Part shown: positions 5,585 to 9,240 of the stretch, piece by piece
Layout: every line of letters starts with the position of its first letter
Position numbering within the stretch: position 1 is the first letter of the stretch
Assembly: GCA_029287645.1 (NCBI GenBank)
Contig: JARFQS010000411.1
Span: 1 to 9,240, forward strand
DNA length: 9,240 nt
Direction: 5' to 3'
From: Thermoanaerobaculia bacterium
GTDB lineage: Bacteria > Acidobacteriota > Thermoanaerobaculia > Multivoradales > JAHEKO01
Made by a program: the position numbers and the translations under genes
Notes under the pieces: generated by a model
Databases searched by the model: none
What the model was told of the DNA's origin: nothing
Seen by the model: the letters and a program-made list of their open reading frames with translations, nothing else

Positions 5585-6451
5585 ATGAGTGAAGCCAGAT
5601 CCGATCGATCCAACCGAAGCGTCAGCGTTCCCTGGGTGCTGGAGGCACCGACCCGGGATGAGCGCCTCGTCATGATGACCGCTTACGACTTCTCCCAGGC
5701 TCGACTCGTTGAAGAAGCCGGCGCCGACATTGTCCTGGTGGGTGATTCCCTGGCCATGGTGGTCTTGGGACACGACGACACCCTCGCTGTGACTGTGGAC
5801 GAGATGCTCCACCACGTCAAGGCGGTCAAGCGAGGTGTTCAGAGCTCGCTACTGGTCGCGGATATGCCGTACGGCTCGTTCCATCTCGGACAGGAGAGGA
5901 CCGTCGCCGAGGCATTGCGCTTCATCAAGGAAGGCGGCGCTCAAGCGGTCAAGATCGAAGGACGACGCCCAGAGACCGTGGCTGCTCTCGTCGAAGCGGA
6001 GATTCCCGTCATGGCCCATCTCGGTCTGACGCCTCAGTCGATTCACAAGCTGGGTGGCTTCCGGGTACAGGGTCGCGGGGACGGACCGCGTCGAGAGCTG
6101 CTGGAGGCCGCCCGCCAGCTAGAGGCGGCTGGAGCCTTCTCCCTGGTGCTGGAATGCGTACCGGCCGATCTGGCGTCCGAGGTGACTTCGGTTGTCGAGA
6201 TTCCCACCATCGGCATCGGCGCCGGACCCCATTGCGACGGCCAGGTACTCGTCTTTCACGACCTGCTCGGGTTGGAAGACCGCATCTCGCCACGTTTCGT
6301 GAGGCGGTACGCCGAGCTCGGCCGTGATGCTCGCCGAGCCTTGAGCACGTTCGCCGACGATGTTCGAAAAGGGAGATTTCCCTCCACCGAAGAGAGTTAC
6401 GACGATCCGTCGTTCTCCACCGCGGAGCCCATCCGGAAGATCTGCGGCTGA
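5585..6451 (+). CDS. panB: 3-methyl-2-oxobutanoate hydroxymethyltransferase (ketopantoate hydroxymethyltransferase)
   Basis: PanB transfers a one-carbon unit from 5,10-methylenetetrahydrofolate to 3-methyl-2-oxobutanoate to give ketopantoate, the first committed step to pantothenate. The 288-residue protein shows the Mg2+ and substrate residues: D54 in LVGDS, D93 in VADMPYGSF, and K123 and E125 in AVKIEG. The presumed catalytic E190 is in VLECVPA. HLGLTPQSIHKLGGFRVQGRG and PTIGIGAGPHCDGQVLVFHDLLG are family signatures. About 20 extra polar residues precede the conserved core that starts near LVMMTAYD. It opens a panB-panC-panD cluster with panC 45 bp downstream. Confidence 0.97.
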   Translation: MSEARSDRSNRSVSVPWVLEAPTRDERLVMMTAYDFSQARLVEEAGADIVLVGDSLAMVVLGHDDTLAVTVDEMLHHVKAVKRGVQSSLLVADMPYGSFHLGQERTVAEALRFIKEGGAQAVKIEGRRPETVAALVEAEIPVMAHLGLTPQSIHKLGGFRVQGRGDGPRRELLEAARQLEAAGAFSLVLECVPADLASEVTSVVEIPTIGIGAGPHCDGQVLVFHDLLGLEDRISPRFVRRYAELGRDARRALSTFADDVRKGRFPSTEESYDDPSFSTAEPIRKICG

Positions 6452-6483
6452 CCCGACAGATCGACCGACTCCAAACGCTGAAC

Positions 6484-6499
6484 GAGGGAGAGAGACTTG
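6484..6499 (+). promoter_or_regulatory. Ribosome binding site and TTG start of panC
   Basis: GAGGGAG at 6484-6490, within a purine-rich run that continues to 6495, sits 6 bp before a TTG at 6497. No ATG or GTG at a suitable position competes, and the first conserved PanC residues follow within about 25 codons. This supports TTG as the true initiator. Confidence 0.75.
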
Positions 6500-7348
6500 G
6501 AAACCGTAAGGTCGCCTGACGAACTGCGCTACTGGGTGGAATCCTGGCGGCTCGAGAGCCGGTCGGTGGGCTTTGTGCCGACCATGGGGGCTCTGCACGA
6601 AGGACATCTGACATTGGTACGCCGCGCCGCCGAGCTGGCGGATCGGGTAGTTGTGTCCATCTTCGTCAACCCGACGCAGTTCGGGGCGGGGGAGGACTTC
6701 GAGCGCTATCCCAGAAATGTCGAACTGGACTCGGAGCTGCTGCAGGAGAAGGGCTGTCATCTGCTCTTCCTACCCGAGACAGAGACCATCTATCCCGAGG
6801 GACACAGCACCTACGTCGATATGGGAGCGCCCGCCGAGCGGCTCGAAGGCGAGTTTCGTCCGGGGCATTTCCGCGGTGTAGCCACGGTGGTCACCCAACT
6901 GCTGAATCTGGTGCGTCCCGACATCGCCGTATTCGGCGAAAAGGACGCCCAACAACTGGCTGTGATCAGGCGCTTGGTCCGGGACCTTCACCTGCCCGTC
7001 GAGATTGCGAGTCACCCGACAGTCCGAGAGCCCGACGGACTCGCCATGTCATCACGCAACGCCTACCTATCGGACGAGGAGCGGGCAGCGGCTGCCACGA
7101 TCTACCGAGCACTCAGCTCCTGTCGGCAGCACATCGAACAGGGCGAGCGCTCGGCCCAGGCGATTCGTCACGTGCTCCGTGAAGTTCTTCTGCAAGAGCC
7201 GCTCATCGACCTCGAGTACGCCGAGGTCGTAGATGCCGCCACATTCGAACCGATCCTGAAGATCCGCAGCAGTATCGTCATGCTCGTAGCCGTCCACATC
7301 GGCAAAACAAGACTGATCGACAACATCTCTATGGAGATCGACGGATGA
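6497..7348 (+). CDS. panC: Pantothenate synthetase (pantoate-beta-alanine ligase)
   Basis: PanC condenses pantoate with beta-alanine through a pantoyl-adenylate, consuming ATP, in the cytoplasm. The 283-residue length is standard. The nucleotidyltransferase motif is H34-x-G-H37 in [11 protein letters not shown]. Further signatures are [34 protein letters not shown] and the KMSKS-like loop [12 protein letters not shown] around M184-N188. Translation starts at TTG. The stop overlaps the panD start by 4 bp (ATGA), so PanC and its beta-alanine supplier PanD are probably made together. Confidence 0.97.
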   Translation: METVRSPDELRYWVESWRLESRSVGFVPTMGALHEGHLTLVRRAAELADRVVVSIFVNPTQFGAGEDFERYPRNVELDSELLQEKGCHLLFLPETETIYPEGHSTYVDMGAPAERLEGEFRPGHFRGVATVVTQLLNLVRPDIAVFGEKDAQQLAVIRRLVRDLHLPVEIASHPTVREPDGLAMSSRNAYLSDEERAAAATIYRALSSCRQHIEQGERSAQAIRHVLREVLLQEPLIDLEYAEVVDAATFEPILKIRSSIVMLVAVHIGKTRLIDNISMEIDG

Positions 7349-7713
7349 ATCGCACCATGCTCAAATCCAAGATCCACCGCGCCACGGTGACCGACGCCGA
7401 CCTCGACTACGAGGGGTCGATCAGCATCGACCCCATCCTGGCGCGTGCGGCCGACTTCGTGCCCTTCGAGAGGGTGGAGGTCTACAACATCACGAATGGC
7501 GAACGGTTCGCCACCTACTTCATCGAGGGAGAGGAGGGGGCAGGAGAGATCACCCTCAATGGGGCCGCCGCCCACAAGGCCGGCCGTGGCGATCTGGTGA
7601 TCATCTGCAGCTACGCGGAGTACACCGACGAGGAGGCTCGAGGACACGAGCCGAAGCTCGTTTACGTCGACGGATGCAACAAAATGCAGCGAAAAGCCGT
7701 AGCTGTTGCCTGA
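7345..7713 (+). CDS. panD: Aspartate 1-decarboxylase proenzyme
   Basis: PanD decarboxylates aspartate to beta-alanine for PanC. It is a pyruvoyl enzyme that cleaves itself between G24 and S25, and the sequence YEGSIS places the site at exactly the usual position. K9, H11, R54, T57 and Y58 (NGERFATY) match residues known to form the active site. The [20 protein letters not shown] stretch (from about residue 72) is the conserved barrel core. The 122-residue length is typical. Maturation may need a partner in some bacteria (PanZ in E. coli), and none is seen here. Confidence 0.97.
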   Translation: MNRTMLKSKIHRATVTDADLDYEGSISIDPILARAADFVPFERVEVYNITNGERFATYFIEGEEGAGEITLNGAAAHKAGRGDLVIICSYAEYTDEEARGHEPKLVYVDGCNKMQRKAVAVA

Positions 7714-7732
7714 GGACTGCGAATGGTAGTCT
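7706..7732 (+). promoter_or_regulatory. Weak candidate promoter for the S9 peptidase gene
   Basis: TTGCCT (7706-7711) and TAGTCT (7727-7732) resemble -35 and -10 boxes with a short 15-bp spacer, overlapping the panD stop. The 92-bp gap to the next gene also contains an imperfect 10-bp direct repeat (aGGTCTGGCC, then gGGTCTGGCC, 7741-7760). No terminator is seen after panD, so read-through is equally plausible. Confidence 0.2.
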
Positions 7733-7805
7733 CGGACAGCAGGTCTGGCCGGGTCTGGCCCCTTCCTTGAAACAGCTACTTCCCACCTTCGCCAAGGAGT
7801 CAAAC

Positions 7806-9240
7806 ATGAGACTCGCTCGTCTTCCGATCGCTTTCACCCTTCTCGTACTGATTCTCGTAGTGGGCCTTTCGGGCTGCGCAAAGTCCGGTCCAGAACAGGC
7901 CGAAGGCCCCTCGATCCCGGTGACCTATCCGGTAACCGAGCGCGTCGACCACGTTGACACCTACCACGGTGTCGAGGTCGCCGACCCCTATCGCTGGCTC
8001 GAGGATCTCGAAAGCGAAGAAGTAGCTCAGTGGGTCGAAGATCAGAACGCCGTGGCCCAACCCTTCCTCGAGGCCATTCCGGCCCGTGAGGCGATCCAAC
8101 AGCGCCTCACCGAGGTCTGGAACTACGAGCGCTTCGGGATTCCGGACAAGGAGGGTGAGCGTTACTTCTACGAGCGCAATGACGGTCTACAGGACCAGGA
8201 CGTCCTCTACGTGATCGATACGCTGGGGGCGGAGTCCCGAGTGCTGATCGACCCCAACACTTTCAGCGAGGACCGGACGGCTTCAATGTCCGGCTTCGTT
8301 GTCAGCCCCGACGGCAGTCGGGTCGCCTACAGCATTTCGGAAGGTGGCTCCGACTGGCGCCACTGGAAGGTACGCGACGTGGAGACCGGAGAGGACCTCG
8401 AAGATCGCCTCGACGGCATCAAGTTCTCTGGGGCTTCCTGGGCGGCGGATGGCGAAGGTTTCTACTACTCCCGTTATCCGAACAACGAGCAGGGTGAAGC
8501 CGACGAATCACAGCAGGTCTCCGTCTACTATCACCGGGTCGGAACACCTCAGGCGGAAGACACCCTTATTTACTCGATCACAGACCACGAGACCCGCAAC
8601 CCCTACGCGGATGTCACGGACGATGGTCGCTATCTGATCCTCGGTATCTTCGACGGCTACGACTCCAACGGCGTCTACTATCAGGAGCTCGGCAAGGCCG
8701 ACGCGCCCGTGGTCAAGCTGCTCGATGAGTGGGATGCTCTCTACAACCTCCTGGGCAACGAGGGCGACACCTTCTACTTCTCTACAACTCACCATGCTCC
8801 GAAGCACCGCGTCATCGCCATCGACCTGGACAACCCGGCGCCGGAGAGTTGGCGCGAAGTGGTGCCCGAGGCCGAGGCGACCATCGAGCTCGCCTCGCTG
8901 GCCGGCGGGCACGTCATCGTCCAGTACCTCGAGGACGCCAAGTCGTCCGTCAAGGTCTTCGACCTGGAGGGTCAGCTGGTTCGTGAGGTCGAACTACCCG
9001 GAATCGGCAGCGTAGGTGGCTTCTACGGCAAGCTGGACGACCCGGAAACCTTCTACAAGTTCACCGGCTACACGACCCCGGACCGGATCTACCGCTACGA
9101 CATCGAAAGCGGCGAGAGCACGCTGTTCCGAGCCTCCGAGGTCGACGTGGACCTGAGCTCCTTCGTGACCACGCAGGTCTTCTACCAGAGCAAGGACGGC
9201 ACCCGCGTGCCGATGTTCATCGTGCACCGCGAGGACATCG
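7806..9240 (+). CDS. Prolyl oligopeptidase family (S9A) lipoprotein, 3' end beyond window
   Basis: The first 478 residues are present and no stop is reached. Residues 1-24 form a lipoprotein signal: positive MRLARLP, a hydrophobic stretch, then the lipobox LSGC with C24 as the lipidated residue, so the protein is exported and membrane-anchored. The mature part starts the family pattern VDTYHGVEVADPYRWLED, then WVEDQNAVAQPFL, followed by a beta-propeller-like region with repeated SPDGSRVAYS and DDGRYLIL blades. The last visible segment, YQSKDGTRVPMFIVHRED, is the junction at which the alpha/beta-hydrolase domain begins in prolyl oligopeptidases. The Ser-Asp-His triad should therefore lie just past the right edge and cannot be checked. 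A good AAGGAG (7794-7799) lies 6 bp before the ATG. It would cleave short proline-containing peptides outside the cytoplasm. Confidence 0.93.
   Translation, partial: MRLARLPIAFTLLVLILVVGLSGCAKSGPEQAEGPSIPVTYPVTERVDHVDTYHGVEVADPYRWLEDLESEEVAQWVEDQNAVAQPFLEAIPAREAIQQRLTEVWNYERFGIPDKEGERYFYERNDGLQDQDVLYVIDTLGAESRVLIDPNTFSEDRTASMSGFVVSPDGSRVAYSISEGGSDWRHWKVRDVETGEDLEDRLDGIKFSGASWAADGEGFYYSRYPNNEQGEADESQQVSVYYHRVGTPQAEDTLIYSITDHETRNPYADVTDDGRYLILGIFDGYDSNGVYYQELGKADAPVVKLLDEWDALYNLLGNEGDTFYFSTTHHAPKHRVIAIDLDNPAPESWREVVPEAEATIELASLAGGHVIVQYLEDAKSSVKVFDLEGQLVREVELPGIGSVGGFYGKLDDPETFYKFTGYTTPDRIYRYDIESGESTLFRASEVDVDLSSFVTTQVFYQSKDGTRVPMFIVHREDI

Overview
The window looks like a housekeeping stretch of a GC-rich bacterial chromosome. 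The gene set is menaquinone synthesis by the futalosine route, pantothenate synthesis, a nucleoside kinase, a molybdopterin oxidoreductase and a prolyl-oligopeptidase lipoprotein. The futalosine-type genes, high GC, lipoprotein peptidase and repeat-rich intergenic DNA would fit Acidobacteriota or a similar phylum. That placement is inference, because nothing in the window is diagnostic of a lineage. I see no phage, transposase, CRISPR array, tRNA or rRNA.

Layout. Positions 1-526 hold no convincing gene. They contain a degenerate 7-bp tandem repeat (23-72), a GC-rich hairpin (76-97), a stretch with nested dyads (301-371), a compact two-hairpin repeat element (384-439), and a short inverted copy of the 7-bp repeat (500-511). 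A molybdopterin oxidoreductase runs leftward (527-2527). Across a 119-bp intergenic region lies a rightward cluster: a UbiA-family prenyltransferase, probably MqnP (2647-3516), then aminofutalosine synthase MqnE (3600-4730), then a deoxynucleoside kinase that overlaps mqnE by 4 bp (4727-5377). A 207-bp leader with a strong intrinsic terminator (stem plus T-run, 5510-5543) separates this from panB (5585-6451), panC (6497-7348) and panD (7345-7713, 4-bp overlap with panC). A lipoprotein of the prolyl oligopeptidase S9 family starts at 7806 and runs off the right edge just as its catalytic domain begins.

How the genes fit together. MqnE makes aminofutalosine from chorismate-derived 3-[(1-carboxyvinyl)oxy]benzoate and SAM. 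MqnP is expected to add the isoprenoid tail later in the same pathway. PanB, PanC and PanD supply ketopantoate, pantothenate and beta-alanine, so the three genes cover most of the route to vitamin B5 (PanE/IlvC reductase is not present here). The other two enzymes have no obvious pathway link to their neighbours.

No clearly new multi-gene system is visible. The points most worth a second look are the widened Cys spacing (C-x5-C-x2-C) in the MqnE radical-SAM motif, the terminator and possible antiterminator just upstream of panB, and the repeat-packed noncoding block at the left edge.
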